Assembly (NCBI RefSeq): GCF_001061665.1
Contig: NZ_JVSP01000002.1
Span: 42,464-91,076 of the forward strand
DNA: 48,613 bases
Source: Rothia mucilaginosa
Lineage (GTDB): Bacteria; Actinomycetota; Actinomycetes; Actinomycetales; Micrococcaceae
Direction: 5' to 3'
Below the pieces are notes generated by a model. It made no database searches. It was not told the origin of the DNA and worked only from the letters and a program-made list of their open reading frames with translations. Numbering within the stretch: position 1 is the first letter of the stretch; every line of letters begins with the position of its first letter. A program made the translations under genes and the position numbers. This document shows, in pieces, positions 17,200 to 25,160 of the stretch.

Positions 17200-18051
17200 A
17201 TGTCTGAACAGGTGAATGAACTGCTCCCCGAAACCATGCCCGCCCCCGATACTCCCGCAGATGGCGCTCTGCCCGCTGCCGCCCCGGAGGAGGCCGAGAC
17301 CTCGGTGGATGGTGCTGTACCTGAGAAAGTAGAGACCGCGCAGAAGATTGCGGATGAGGCCGCCGAGGAGAAGACCGAAAAGGTCGTCGAGGCCACCGTG
17401 GAGGCAGCCCTCACCGAGGCCGCCGAGGAAGCCGAATCTTCCCGGACCCCCACTGATACTTCTAACGACCCTTTCTCCGCGCCGGCTGAGGACCCGGGCG
17501 AACCCTCCCTGGGCGTTCCGCACAAGGCCCGTCGCACCTCCAAGGTGGATGAGATCCTAGCGGCGGCTAAGGATGTAGCGTTGCAGGGCGTCCACGAGAT
17601 TACCCCCGACCACAATATTGGTCTGGTGCACCACGTGCGCCCCGAGGAGGAGCGCCTGAGCACCCACCTCTTCGAGTGCACGATGCCCGGGTACCGCGGC
17701 TGGTTCTGGTTTGCGACCCTCTCCCGTGCCCCGCGCTCGAAGGTCGCTACGATTTGTGAGGTGGGCCTGCTGCCCGGTGACGATGCGCTCATCGCCCCGG
17801 ATTGGGTGCCGTGGGCTGACCGCGTGCGTCCCGAGGACCTGGAGCAGGATTCTTCATCCGATTCTTCGGAAGTACCCGCCGAGAAGAAAGCTGAGGAAAA
17901 GGCCGAGGGCTCTGAGGCCGCCACCGCAGCCTCCGAGGAGAGCGCGGAGAGTGCAGAAGAGGGTACCGAGACTGCACCTGCCGAGGCCGCTGAGGTTTCT
18001 CTGGATTCCGACCGGGACTCCGAGGGGTCTGAGGGCAGCGTCTCCGAGTAG
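17200..18051 (+). CDS. DUF3027 protein with acidic tails
   Basis: This 283-residue protein carries the actinobacterial DUF3027 core at about residues 115-215: HLFECTMPGYRGWFWFATL, SRAPRSKVATICEV and LLPGDDALIAPDWVPW. The core function is not known. It is flanked by long low-complexity arms rich in Glu, Ala, Ser and Pro, about 105 residues before and 65 after, which are longer than I expect for the family. There is no signal peptide or membrane helix. The ATG at 17200 sits 6 nt after a -10 box with no ribosome site. It is divergent from the small membrane protein gene and lies upstream of dtxR, but a strong hairpin separates them. Confidence 0.82.
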   Translation: MSEQVNELLPETMPAPDTPADGALPAAAPEEAETSVDGAVPEKVETAQKIADEAAEEKTEKVVEATVEAALTEAAEEAESSRTPTDTSNDPFSAPAEDPGEPSLGVPHKARRTSKVDEILAAAKDVALQGVHEITPDHNIGLVHHVRPEEERLSTHLFECTMPGYRGWFWFATLSRAPRSKVATICEVGLLPGDDALIAPDWVPWADRVRPEDLEQDSSSDSSEVPAEKKAEEKAEGSEAATAASEESAESAEEGTETAPAEAAEVSLDSDRDSEGSEGSVSE

Positions 18052-18075
18052 AGTCACCACCATAGAGATTTAAGG

Positions 18076-18122
18076 AGCCCCGCGGGGTGCCCGGCTGTTC
18101 GCGCTGGGCACCCCGCGGGGCT
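18076..18122 (+). terminator. strong hairpin between the DUF3027 gene and dtxR
   Basis: Perfect 17-bp arms (18076-18092 and 18106-18122) with a 13-nt loop. No T run follows, so termination may depend on Rho or be partial. Confidence 0.65.
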
Positions 18123-18180
18123 GTCTCGTGGCAAAAACCGCCCAAAGGGTACATAATGGTTTATTGAGTAAACTAACGAC

Positions 18181-18199
18181 TTAGGCAGGGCTACCTACG
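18181..18199. promoter_or_regulatory. weak DtxR-box-like site upstream of dtxR
   Basis: ttaggcagggctacctacg starts with a perfect TTAGG and contains CT and CCTA, but the spacing between half sites is one base short of the 19-bp consensus. It could mean autoregulation; I hold this lightly. Confidence 0.3.
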
Positions 18200-18227
18200 C
18201 ACTGTCGCGCTGATGGCTGGAGAGATA

Positions 18228-18932
18228 ATGACTGACCTTATCGACACCACAGAGATGTACTTGCGCACTATTCTCGAACTGGAGGAAGAGGGCATCGTCC
18301 CCATGCGCGCGCGCATCGCCGAGCGTCTGGAGCACTCCGGCCCGACCGTTTCCCAGACTGTGGCCCGCATGGAGAAGCACGGACTGCTCACCGTTGAGCC
18401 TGACCGCCACCTGGAGCTGACCGACGAGGGCCGCCAGAAGGCCGTCGAGGTGATGCGCAAGCACCGCCTGGCTGAGCGTCTGCTTTCCGATATTATTGGC
18501 CTGGACCTCGAGTACGTGCACGAAGAGGCCTGCCGCTGGGAGCACGTCATGAGCGATAAGGTCGAGAAGCGCATCCTGCAGATGCTGAACGAGCCGAAGT
18601 TCTCCCCCTACGGCAACGCCATTCCCGGTCTGGAAGAGCTGGGCATTGAGAGCGAGAAGAACGACGAGCGCACCGTGCCGATGTCTCTGGCCGCTCGCGA
18701 TTCGGGCCCCGAGGACCGTTTCACGATTTCCCGTTTCCCCGAGTCCATTCAGACCGACGTTGAGCTGCTGAAGCTTCTGGCGGATGCGGGCATCGTCTAC
18801 GGCGCCTCGGTGTCGGTTGTGGCCGGCCAGAATGATGACGTGATCGTTCACGCCGACGGCGAGGACGATACCCTGTCCCTGGATATGGACGTGGCAAACG
18901 CAATCGTCGTGAAGCGCGCCAGCGCCCTGTAG
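18228..18932 (+). CDS. dtxR: iron-dependent repressor of the DtxR/IdeR family
   Basis: When loaded with Fe2+, this repressor binds 19-bp iron boxes and turns off uptake and siderophore genes. The 234-residue protein begins MTDLIDTTEMYLRTILELEE. The DNA-recognition helix lies in the GPTVSQTVARMEKHGLL segment, the metal and dimerisation domain has HEEACRWEHVMSD with the expected Cys, Glu and His ligands, and a C-terminal SH3-like domain follows a linker from about residue 140. This length and layout match DtxR/IdeR and not the shorter MntR. The start at 18228 has GGAG upstream and matches the family; ATG 18213 is rejected. Likely targets in this window are the dihydroxybenzoate genes. Confidence 0.93.
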   Translation: MTDLIDTTEMYLRTILELEEEGIVPMRARIAERLEHSGPTVSQTVARMEKHGLLTVEPDRHLELTDEGRQKAVEVMRKHRLAERLLSDIIGLDLEYVHEEACRWEHVMSDKVEKRILQMLNEPKFSPYGNAIPGLEELGIESEKNDERTVPMSLAARDSGPEDRFTISRFPESIQTDVELLKLLADAGIVYGASVSVVAGQNDDVIVHADGEDDTLSLDMDVANAIVVKRASAL

Positions 18933-19303
18933 ACGTAGTTAAACAGCTGTGGAGGCGGCGCCTTCCCCGAGCGGGGGAGGCGCCGCCTCCTCTGTTTACG
19001 GTTTCCGTAGCGCTCTGTACCGCCCGCGGGCTCGCGTGCGCGTGCTTATACTCCTCTATCCGTGGCTTTGGCAACTGCAGAAGAGTGCATTTTTCGTGTT
19101 TTTCGGTCGTGTGGGAGGCCTCAGAGGAGGCGGAATGCTGTTTTCTGGGAGATCGGTTTAAGAGACGAGGTTTATTTTTAAGAGTTTTGAATCCTGTTCT
19201 TAAGGGGCAGTGGCGCCCTTAAAAAGAATGTGCATCCTTATGAAATACCTAGTCAGAGCCATGAAACGGTTGCTAGGAGTCGCGTTGATTGGAGCTTGGA
19301 TGC
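18933..19303. other. gene-free region between dtxR and the riboswitch
   Basis: After the dtxR terminator hairpin I find no convincing gene up to the riboswitch. A short inverted repeat, ttaaggggc/gcgcccttaa, lies near 19199-19222. The NlpC/P60 promoter must be in this stretch, but no clear -35/-10 pair can be named. Confidence 0.5.
18941..18997 (+). terminator. terminator after dtxR
   Basis: An 18-nt arm (18951-18968) pairs with 18973-18990 over the loop gagc with one G-U pair. The outer aaacag/ctgttt pair extends it and leaves a short T run. Confidence 0.8.
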
Positions 19304-19560
19304 TTGCGCTATCAAGTATTCACCCAGGGGCGAAACGCCGAAATTTAAGCCCGAGAGAGGTGACAACTGGGAGTTTTCTGTGTATTCTCATTTCTGTGCC
19401 CAAATCCTCAACGTAAGAGGGCACCGTCGAAGCGGTTCCGCTGAGTTCTGCCAACGCTTCGATGAACGTCTACCCAGAATGGCAGAAGCGGGGGACCCAA
19501 TCCCCAAGCTGGGATACGGCTTCTCACTCGAGAAGCCTCGGGGCTAAGTCACTTCGGTGG
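19304..19560 (+). ncRNA. c-di-AMP riboswitch (ydaO/yuaA type), approximate limits
   Basis: This untranslated leader has the conserved blocks of the ydaO class: cgaaacgccgaaattt near the 5' side, a gctgagttctgccaacgc segment around 19440-19457, and the hallmark gcgggggacccaa at about 19488-19500, followed by a stem cggcttctc/gagaagcc. In actinobacteria such leaders precede cell-wall hydrolase genes (Rpf and NlpC/P60), as here. Ligand binding usually lowers expression of the hydrolase. Open frames across this region are not real genes. Limits were set by eye. Confidence 0.82.
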
Positions 19561-19617
19561 CCGAGCGAATCCATGCTCGAGCCCGACAGCTCACCTCGTC
19601 AGGCAATGGAGGAAACA

Positions 19618-20304
19618 ATGGCTAAGAAGATCGTACGTACCGCAGGTGCAACCCTCGCAGCAGGCGCAGTTCTGCTCGGTTCGACCGTTCCCGCGAACGC
19701 ATTCGCACAGATCCCCGCTGCAGCTGATCTGTCCTACGACTACACCAACTACGAGTTCGACTACACCAGCTACACCACCCCCGCAACCACCTACGTTGCA
19801 CCCCAGGCTCAGGCACAGCAGACCTACGTTGCTCCCGCAGCAGCTCCGGCACCCGCAGCTGAGACCACCTACGTAGCACCCCAGGCTGAGACTCAGCAGG
19901 CTTACGTTGCTCCCGTAGCAACCCAGGAGCAGGCTGCTCCCGCTGCTTCCTCCAACACCGGTAATGCTTCCCGCGACGCAATCGTCGCAACCGCAATGAG
20001 CGGTCTGGGTGGCTCCTACGTTTGGGGCGGCAAGAGCTACGGTGCATGGGACTGCTCCGGCTTCACCTCGTGGGTTTTCGCTCAGCACGGCATCAAGCTG
20101 ACCGCTTTCACCTACGCAATGAAGAACGAGCTGCGCCCCACCTCTAACCCCCAGCCCGGCGACATCGTCTTCCAGAACGGCTACAGCCACGTTGGTATCT
20201 ACCTGGGTGATGGTAAGATGATCTCCGCTCTGAACCCCACCAACGGTACCCTGGTGCACCCCACCTCCTGGATGTCCGTTGATGGCTACTACACCGCTCT
20301 CTAA
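19618..20304 (+). CDS. secreted NlpC/P60 cell-wall hydrolase
   Basis: This 228-residue exported enzyme should cleave peptide bonds in the peptidoglycan stem. A signal peptide ends at about residue 30 (ANAFA). The linker carries TYVAPQAxxQQ-like repeats, with four YVAP units between about 59 and 99. The NlpC/P60 domain starts near residue 115 with catalytic C146 in WDCSGF, H191 in YSHVGIYLG and probably N206 as the third residue. No LysM, SH3 or choline-binding module is seen, so wall attachment must come from the linker or the domain itself. The ATG at 19618 has GGAGG at good spacing. It is under a c-di-AMP riboswitch, which links turgor and wall signalling to wall cutting. Confidence 0.92.
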   Translation: MAKKIVRTAGATLAAGAVLLGSTVPANAFAQIPAAADLSYDYTNYEFDYTSYTTPATTYVAPQAQAQQTYVAPAAAPAPAAETTYVAPQAETQQAYVAPVATQEQAAPAASSNTGNASRDAIVATAMSGLGGSYVWGGKSYGAWDCSGFTSWVFAQHGIKLTAFTYAMKNELRPTSNPQPGDIVFQNGYSHVGIYLGDGKMISALNPTNGTLVHPTSWMSVDGYYTAL

Positions 20305-20345
20305 GCCTTAGCGCATCAGAGCTGGGTCTAGCCCAACATACTTCG

Positions 20346-20381
20346 AAAAGGCGCCTACCCCGCACGGGGTGGGCGCCTTTT
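20346..20381. terminator. bidirectional terminator after the NlpC/P60 gene
   Basis: aaaaggcgcctacccc and ggggtgggcgcctttt pair around gcac. The A run on one side and T run on the other let it serve both the NlpC/P60 gene and the convergent DUF4031-HD gene. Confidence 0.85.
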
Positions 20382-20456
20382 GCGTGCCCATTCAGCGCGC
20401 AGAATACCGCCGAGTGTGCACGTGCACACTCGGCGGTACGTGTTGAGGCCGCTTCT

Positions 20457-21470
20457 CTACGGTGCGAGAGCCTGCAGGAGCTTCTGCGGGGCCTGGTCCC
20501 ACTCGGCGAGTTCCCCACACAGATTGGCCCGTGCGGGCTCCTCCCAAAGTTCGCGGGCTCGCTCGGAGAGAAAGATGCGCTCGCGCTCCAGGACGGAGTG
20601 CAGGAAGCTCGTGCGGCCGGTGCGGAACGCCTCATCATCGAAGTGGGAGTACTCGCTACGCACCCCGCGCAGGTAGCGACGGTAGCGCGCCGGTTCGGCC
20701 GCCAGGATGGCCATGTCGGCATCGAGGAAAAACTGAATATCCGCCGGCTCATAGCCCGCCGGTAGGTCGACAGACTTGGGCAACTCGTGGGCTGCCGTGG
20801 CGCGAACCAGAAGGCGCACCAGCTGTAGCTCCTCTTCGCTCAGCAGACCAGCGACGACCAGCGGCTCCAGGGAGGCGCCTGCCAGCTGTTCGCTGCGGCG
20901 CTCATCCTCACCCGGCGCGCCCTCGTAGACCGCATCGTGGAACCAGGCCGCCAGAACCAACGCCAGGGGAGTAGAACCCTGCGTGCGGTGTGCGTAGAGA
21001 CGGTCCAGGTCGGAGAGCATCTGCGAAAGGTGCCCGCTGTGGTGGTAGGCACGGTGCGGCTGTTCCCACGCCTGTATCAGGTGCTCGCCCAACTCAGCCA
21101 CCTGCGTTACGAGCCGGGCCCGCGACTCGGCGGACGCATCCGCACGCTCGAGGCGAGGCGCAAACGCCGCCTCCCAGGCGCGAAGCAGGCGCGGGCGAAT
21201 CTTTTCCGGGCGTTCCTTCAGCGGGATGCGCAGGCCGCTCGCAATGAGCGTACGGGTCAGCTGTGCGCCGCTAAGCTCCTTCGCACCCGCCTGCACCAGC
21301 TCGTCGTAGAGGTGCGCCGGAACATCGTAGTGGTCGCGGTCGAAGGCACGCTCACTGATGCCCGCCGCCGCAGCGAACTCGTGTAGCTCCGCCAGGGATG
21401 CATCGGAGATGAGGTGCGAGAAGACGGTGCCGTGCGCGGGCCAGACGGGTGGGTCAATGTAGATGCTCAT
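20457..21470 (-). CDS. DUF4031 and HD-domain fusion protein
   Basis: This 337-residue protein has an N-terminal DUF4031 domain (about 1-85, MSIYIDPPVWPAHGTVFSHL and DHYDVPAHLYDELV) and a C-terminal predicted metal-dependent phosphohydrolase of the HD type. That part has His residues in YHHSGHLSQML, the HD pair in AWFHDAVYEG and a later Asp in QFFLDADMAIL. HD proteins usually hydrolyse phosphoesters or nucleotides; the substrate here is unknown. The start at 21470 is set by the conserved DUF4031 N-terminus. TACAAT 6 nt before the ATG predicts a leaderless mRNA. The longer open frame to 21809 crosses the tRNA gene and is rejected. Confidence 0.85.
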   Translation of the reverse strand: MSIYIDPPVWPAHGTVFSHLISDASLAELHEFAAAAGISERAFDRDHYDVPAHLYDELVQAGAKELSGAQLTRTLIASGLRIPLKERPEKIRPRLLRAWEAAFAPRLERADASAESRARLVTQVAELGEHLIQAWEQPHRAYHHSGHLSQMLSDLDRLYAHRTQGSTPLALVLAAWFHDAVYEGAPGEDERRSEQLAGASLEPLVVAGLLSEEELQLVRLLVRATAAHELPKSVDLPAGYEPADIQFFLDADMAILAAEPARYRRYLRGVRSEYSHFDDEAFRTGRTSFLHSVLERERIFLSERARELWEEPARANLCGELAEWDQAPQKLLQALAP

Positions 21471-21476
21471 TCGTAC

Positions 21477-21482
21477 ATTGTA
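21477..21482 (-). promoter_or_regulatory. -10 box (TACAAT) of the DUF4031-HD gene
   Basis: On the minus strand TACAAT is followed by gtacga and then the ATG at 21470, a 6-nt gap without a ribosome site. Confidence 0.5.
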
Positions 21483-21598
21483 GGAGCGGTTCTGCCGCCG
21501 GGTGCGGGTGTCTTCGGGCGGTGAACGCAGAGTGGAGGCGAATCGCGCAGGCCGCAGAGGTTTCTGAACACTGTGCCGACCCGCGACGCGCGGTGCTT

Positions 21599-21604
21599 TA
21601 TACT
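21599..21604 (+). promoter_or_regulatory. -10 box (TATACT) of the tRNA-Arg gene
   Basis: TATACT lies 10 nt before the mature tRNA. The -35 region (GCCGAC-like) is weak. Confidence 0.45.
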
Positions 21605-21614
21605 GGATAGGTAC

Positions 21615-21687
21615 GCCCTCGTAGCTCAGGGGATAGAGCACTTCTCTCCTAAAGAAGGTGTCGGACGTTCGAATCGTCTCGGGGGCA
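21615..21687 (+). tRNA. tRNA-Arg (anticodon CCT)
   Basis: The 73-nt cloverleaf folds by hand. Acceptor arm GCCCTCG pairs with CGGGGGC, the D arm is GCTC/GAGC, the anticodon stem CTTCT/AGAAG encloses CTCCTAA with anticodon CCT at 21648-21650, and the T arm GGACG/CGTCT holds TTCGAAT. The discriminator base is A and CCA is not encoded. It reads the rare AGG codon. Confidence 0.95.
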
Positions 21688-21698
21688 CACATATGACA

Positions 21699-21738
21699 GA
21701 ACCGCCCGTCGCTTGCATTAGCAGGCGCGGGCGGTTTC
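21699..21738 (+). terminator. terminator after tRNA-Arg
   Basis: gaaccgcccgtcgcttgc pairs with gcaggcgcgggcggtttc around atta, 11 nt after the tRNA, with a short T-rich end. Confidence 0.8.
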
Positions 21739-21844
21739 TCGTCTCCGAGTGAACGAGGGGCGGCCGGGTGACCGAACGGGTGGGAGCGGGGGAGTAAATG
21801 CGGTAGCATGGAATATCGAACGTGTATTCTAGGCAGCGAGGTAG

Positions 21845-24805
21845 ATGATGAGCGACAAGCCCGAACAGCAGAAGCAGCCCTTCACCGAACAGGACGGCCT
21901 CTTCGCCGCCGAACTCGTCACCCCCGCAGCACCGGCAGACCCCGCTCCAATTGACCCTGCACCGGCGGACGAGCCGCCCTTCGACCCGTACTACGACGTA
22001 CCCCCTGTCGAAGACGACTACTACGCGCCTCCCATGGACGCCGCAGTGATGGATGCTCCGGTGATGGAGGCACCCGCACAGGACGTACCCGCCGCCCTGC
22101 CCACCGGCATGCCCGCCTACAGCGCTCCCGTTACCAGCGCCCCCGAACCCGGCGCGCCCGCAGCCTTCGCCGCCGACCCGCTCGGCGACTTTATGCCGCC
22201 CGCCTACCGCGTCGGCGGTTACGGCGAGGACTTCGACCCCGCCGATCCCTACGGTGAACGCACCTACAGCCTGAGCACCGTAGACCCCGCCTCCCTCACC
22301 GCAGGGCTCAACGACCGCCAGGAGGAGGCCGTACTGCACTCCGGCTCGCCCCTGCTCATCGTCGCGGGCGCCGGCTCCGGCAAGACGCGCGTGCTCACCC
22401 ACCGCATCGCCTACCTGCTCGCAACCCACCGCGCGACCCCCGGCCAGATTCTCGCCATCACCTTCACCAACAAGGCCGCAGCCGAGATGCGTGAACGTAT
22501 CGAGGCGCTGGTTGGCCCGCGCGCTAAGCACATGTGGATCTCGACCTTTCACAGCTTCTGCGTGCGCGTGCTGCGCCGTGAGGCCGCCGCCCTGGGTTTG
22601 AAGTCCACCTTCACCATCTACGATTCGACCGACTCGCAGCGCCTGCTGAGCCTCATCATTAAAGAGCTCAACCTGGACACCAAGAAGTTCACCGCCAAGG
22701 CTGTGGGCAACCGCATTTCAGCGCTGAAGAACGAGCTGGTCAGCGCCGAGGCGTTCGCCTCCCGCGTGGCCTCCGATAACCCCTACGAGAAAACCATCGC
22801 GCAGATTTACACCGTCTACACGCAGCGTCTGCGCGCCGCCAACTCCCTCGACTTTGACGACCTGATTGGCCGCACCGTCTTCCTGCTGAAGAAGTTCCCC
22901 GAAATCGCGAACTACTACCGCCGCAAGTTCCGCCACATCCTCGTGGACGAGTACCAGGACACCAACCACGCCCAGTACCAGCTGGTGCGCGAGTTGGTCG
23001 GCGCCCACACGAAGGTACCGGCTGACCGCGGCCCCTACCCGGACGCCGTGCCCCCTGCCGAGCTGACCGTCGTGGGTGACTCCGACCAGTCCATCTACGC
23101 CTTCCGCGGCGCGGATATCCGCAATATTACGGACTTCGAGAAGGACTACCCGAACGCCCACACGATCCTGCTGGAACAGAACTACCGTTCCACGCAGAAC
23201 ATCCTCTCCGCGGCGAATGCGGTCATCGAACGCAACCCCGATCGTCGCCCCAAGAAGCTGTGGACCGCCTCCGGTGCGGGCGCCAAAATCATCGGTTACG
23301 TCGCCGAATCTGAGCACGCCGAGGCACGCTACATCACCCGCGAAATTGACCGCCTTGCCGACGAGCACGGCGTGCAGCCCGGTGACGTCGCAATCTTCTA
23401 CCGCACCAACGCGCAGTCCCGAACCCTCGAGGACATGCTCATGCGTGCCGGCCTGCCCTACCGCGTGGTCGGTGGCACCCGCTTCTACGAGCGTAAGGAA
23501 ATCAAGGACGCCCTGGCGTACCTGCGCGCCCTGAGCAACCCCGATGACGACGTGAACGTGCGCCGAATCCTGAATGAGCCCAAGCGCGGTATCGGTGCCA
23601 AGTCTGAGTCCGTGGTGGCGGAGTACGCGAGTGCGAACCGCATCTCCTTCTACGCCGCCGCACGCCAGGCAGCCGACATCCCCGGCCTGGGTGCCGCAGC
23701 GGTCAAGAAGTACGCCGAGTTCGTGCGCCTCATGGATGACCTGGCGCAAATTGCCCGCACTGAACCGGCCGCAACCTGCCTGGAGGCGGTCCTGGAGCAG
23801 ACCGGGTACCTGGCGGCTCTGCGCGCCTCCAAGGACATTCAGGACGAATCGCGCGTGGAGAACCTCTCCGAGCTGCTTGACGCCATGGTCGAGTTCGAGA
23901 CCGAGAACCCCGGCGCCGACCTGGAGCAGTTCCTCGAACACGTGGCTCTGGTCGCCGACGCCGACTCGATCCCGAACCGCCCCGCCAGCGCCGACGGTGA
24001 GAACGCCTCCGCCGCACAGATTGCCGCCGAGGCAGCTGAGGCGAAGGCACAGGGCATGGTCACCCTCATGACCCTGCACACCGCCAAGGGCCTGGAGTTC
24101 CCCGTGGTGTTCCTGACCGGTATGGAGCACGGCCTGTTCCCGCATCAGCGTGCCCTGACCGATGAGAAGGAAATGAGCGAGGAACGCCGCCTGGCGTACG
24201 TGGGTCTGACCCGCGCCATGGAGCGCCTGTACCTGACCCGCTCGGAGACCCGCACGATGTGGGGTAAGAGCCAGTTCAACCCGCCCTCGCCCTTCCTGGA
24301 GGAGATCCCGGAGGAGCTCATCGAGTGGAAGCGCACCGCAGGCTTCTCTGGCTTCGGCGCCTCAGGCATGGGGGCCTACGGCGCTCGCGGCAGCTCCTAC
24401 GGTAACTCGTACGGTGGCGGCTATTCGGGCGGTTCCCGGTCCGGCTACGGTTCCGGTAGCTACTCGGGCGGTTACAGTTCCGGTGGCTCGCGCGGCTCAT
24501 ACGACCCCTACGAGTCCCGCCCCGCACACCGCTCCGAGTCGTCCACCGCGGATATTAACGGTTCGGCGAGCTACGGGCTGGCGGCGGCTACCGCCTCCTC
24601 TAAGGTGACGAACCGTTCCCGCGTGCACCAGAGTAAGGAAATCCCGACCCTGGCGGTTGGCGATACCGTGCGCCACACCAAGTTCGGCGAGGGTCGCGTG
24701 CTCGCAGTTGAGGGTAGCGGCGATAAGACCGTGGCGAAGGTGCGCTTCGGTTCGGAAGAGAAGCGCCTGCTGTTGCGTTACGCGCCGCTGGAGAAGGTCT
24801 CCTAA
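21845..24805 (+). CDS. pcrA: ATP-dependent DNA helicase PcrA/UvrD
   Basis: This superfamily 1 3'-5' helicase acts in nucleotide excision repair and in clearing proteins from DNA. It has 986 residues. After a roughly 140-residue Pro/Ala/Asp-rich extension, the core shows the Q motif LNDRQEEAV, Walker A AGAGSGKT (about 174-181), TFHSF, Walker B VDEYQD (Asp near 368), GDSDQSIYAFRGA, QNYRST, and TLHTAKGLEFPVVF, ending with VGLTRAMERL. Residues about 840-890 are a Gly/Ser/Tyr-rich tract, and the last 50 form the Tudor-like PcrA C-domain (VRHTKFGEGRVLAVEG) that binds RNA polymerase. A GAGG ribosome site precedes ATGATG; the second ATG, 3 nt later, is equally possible. Confidence 0.95.
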   Translation: MMSDKPEQQKQPFTEQDGLFAAELVTPAAPADPAPIDPAPADEPPFDPYYDVPPVEDDYYAPPMDAAVMDAPVMEAPAQDVPAALPTGMPAYSAPVTSAPEPGAPAAFAADPLGDFMPPAYRVGGYGEDFDPADPYGERTYSLSTVDPASLTAGLNDRQEEAVLHSGSPLLIVAGAGSGKTRVLTHRIAYLLATHRATPGQILAITFTNKAAAEMRERIEALVGPRAKHMWISTFHSFCVRVLRREAAALGLKSTFTIYDSTDSQRLLSLIIKELNLDTKKFTAKAVGNRISALKNELVSAEAFASRVASDNPYEKTIAQIYTVYTQRLRAANSLDFDDLIGRTVFLLKKFPEIANYYRRKFRHILVDEYQDTNHAQYQLVRELVGAHTKVPADRGPYPDAVPPAELTVVGDSDQSIYAFRGADIRNITDFEKDYPNAHTILLEQNYRSTQNILSAANAVIERNPDRRPKKLWTASGAGAKIIGYVAESEHAEARYITREIDRLADEHGVQPGDVAIFYRTNAQSRTLEDMLMRAGLPYRVVGGTRFYERKEIKDALAYLRALSNPDDDVNVRRILNEPKRGIGAKSESVVAEYASANRISFYAAARQAADIPGLGAAAVKKYAEFVRLMDDLAQIARTEPAATCLEAVLEQTGYLAALRASKDIQDESRVENLSELLDAMVEFETENPGADLEQFLEHVALVADADSIPNRPASADGENASAAQIAAEAAEAKAQGMVTLMTLHTAKGLEFPVVFLTGMEHGLFPHQRALTDEKEMSEERRLAYVGLTRAMERLYLTRSETRTMWGKSQFNPPSPFLEEIPEELIEWKRTAGFSGFGASGMGAYGARGSSYGNSYGGGYSGGSRSGYGSGSYSGGYSSGGSRGSYDPYESRPAHRSESSTADINGSASYGLAAATASSKVTNRSRVHQSKEIPTLAVGDTVRHTKFGEGRVLAVEGSGDKTVAKVRFGSEEKRLLLRYAPLEKVS

Positions 24806-25160
24806 CGTTGCCCGGTGATAAACGTGGAGGGGCGGGCATCCGATGGTGTCCGCCCCTGCCTTGCGCGTGCTTTAGGTGCATGGCTCCTAAACCTTTTCCC
24901 GGCATGCGATACGCGGTGATATCCACCCCGCAATATCTGTGACCTAAGTCGCTAAAATCCCGTATTTCGGGCTCCGTGAGTGCGAGCTCATGCCGAATCC
25001 GATAGAGTAGAAACGAGAGAAATTCCCCGCGTCAATGATGCGCGTGCGCCGGGTGCGAGAAACCCCTATCGCACCGTAGCGGGCACATGGGGAATACTCC
25101 TCTAATGACCAGGCCGAGCGTACACCGCGCTCGGCACCACTTCGAAGAAGAAGGACACCT
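24806..25160 (+). other. intergenic region before sucC
   Basis: No gene is seen. A hairpin at 24828-24857 (aggggcgggca/tgtccgcccct) can end the pcrA transcript. The sucC promoter probably lies near 25000, where GATAGAGTAGAA gives a possible -10, but the -35 is unclear. The leader to the GTG start is roughly 140 nt. Confidence 0.45.

Noticed and set aside
19210..19547. Short open frames between dtxR and the NlpC/P60 gene
   Set aside because: They lie across the c-di-AMP riboswitch, and the RNA structure explains the sequence.
21471..22552. Minus-strand open frames across tRNA-Arg and the pcrA start
   Set aside because: They read through the tRNA and the antisense of pcrA and have no conserved sequence.
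22718..24145. Open frame antisense to pcrA
   Set aside because: Shadow of the helicase gene, with shadow-type composition and no ribosome site.
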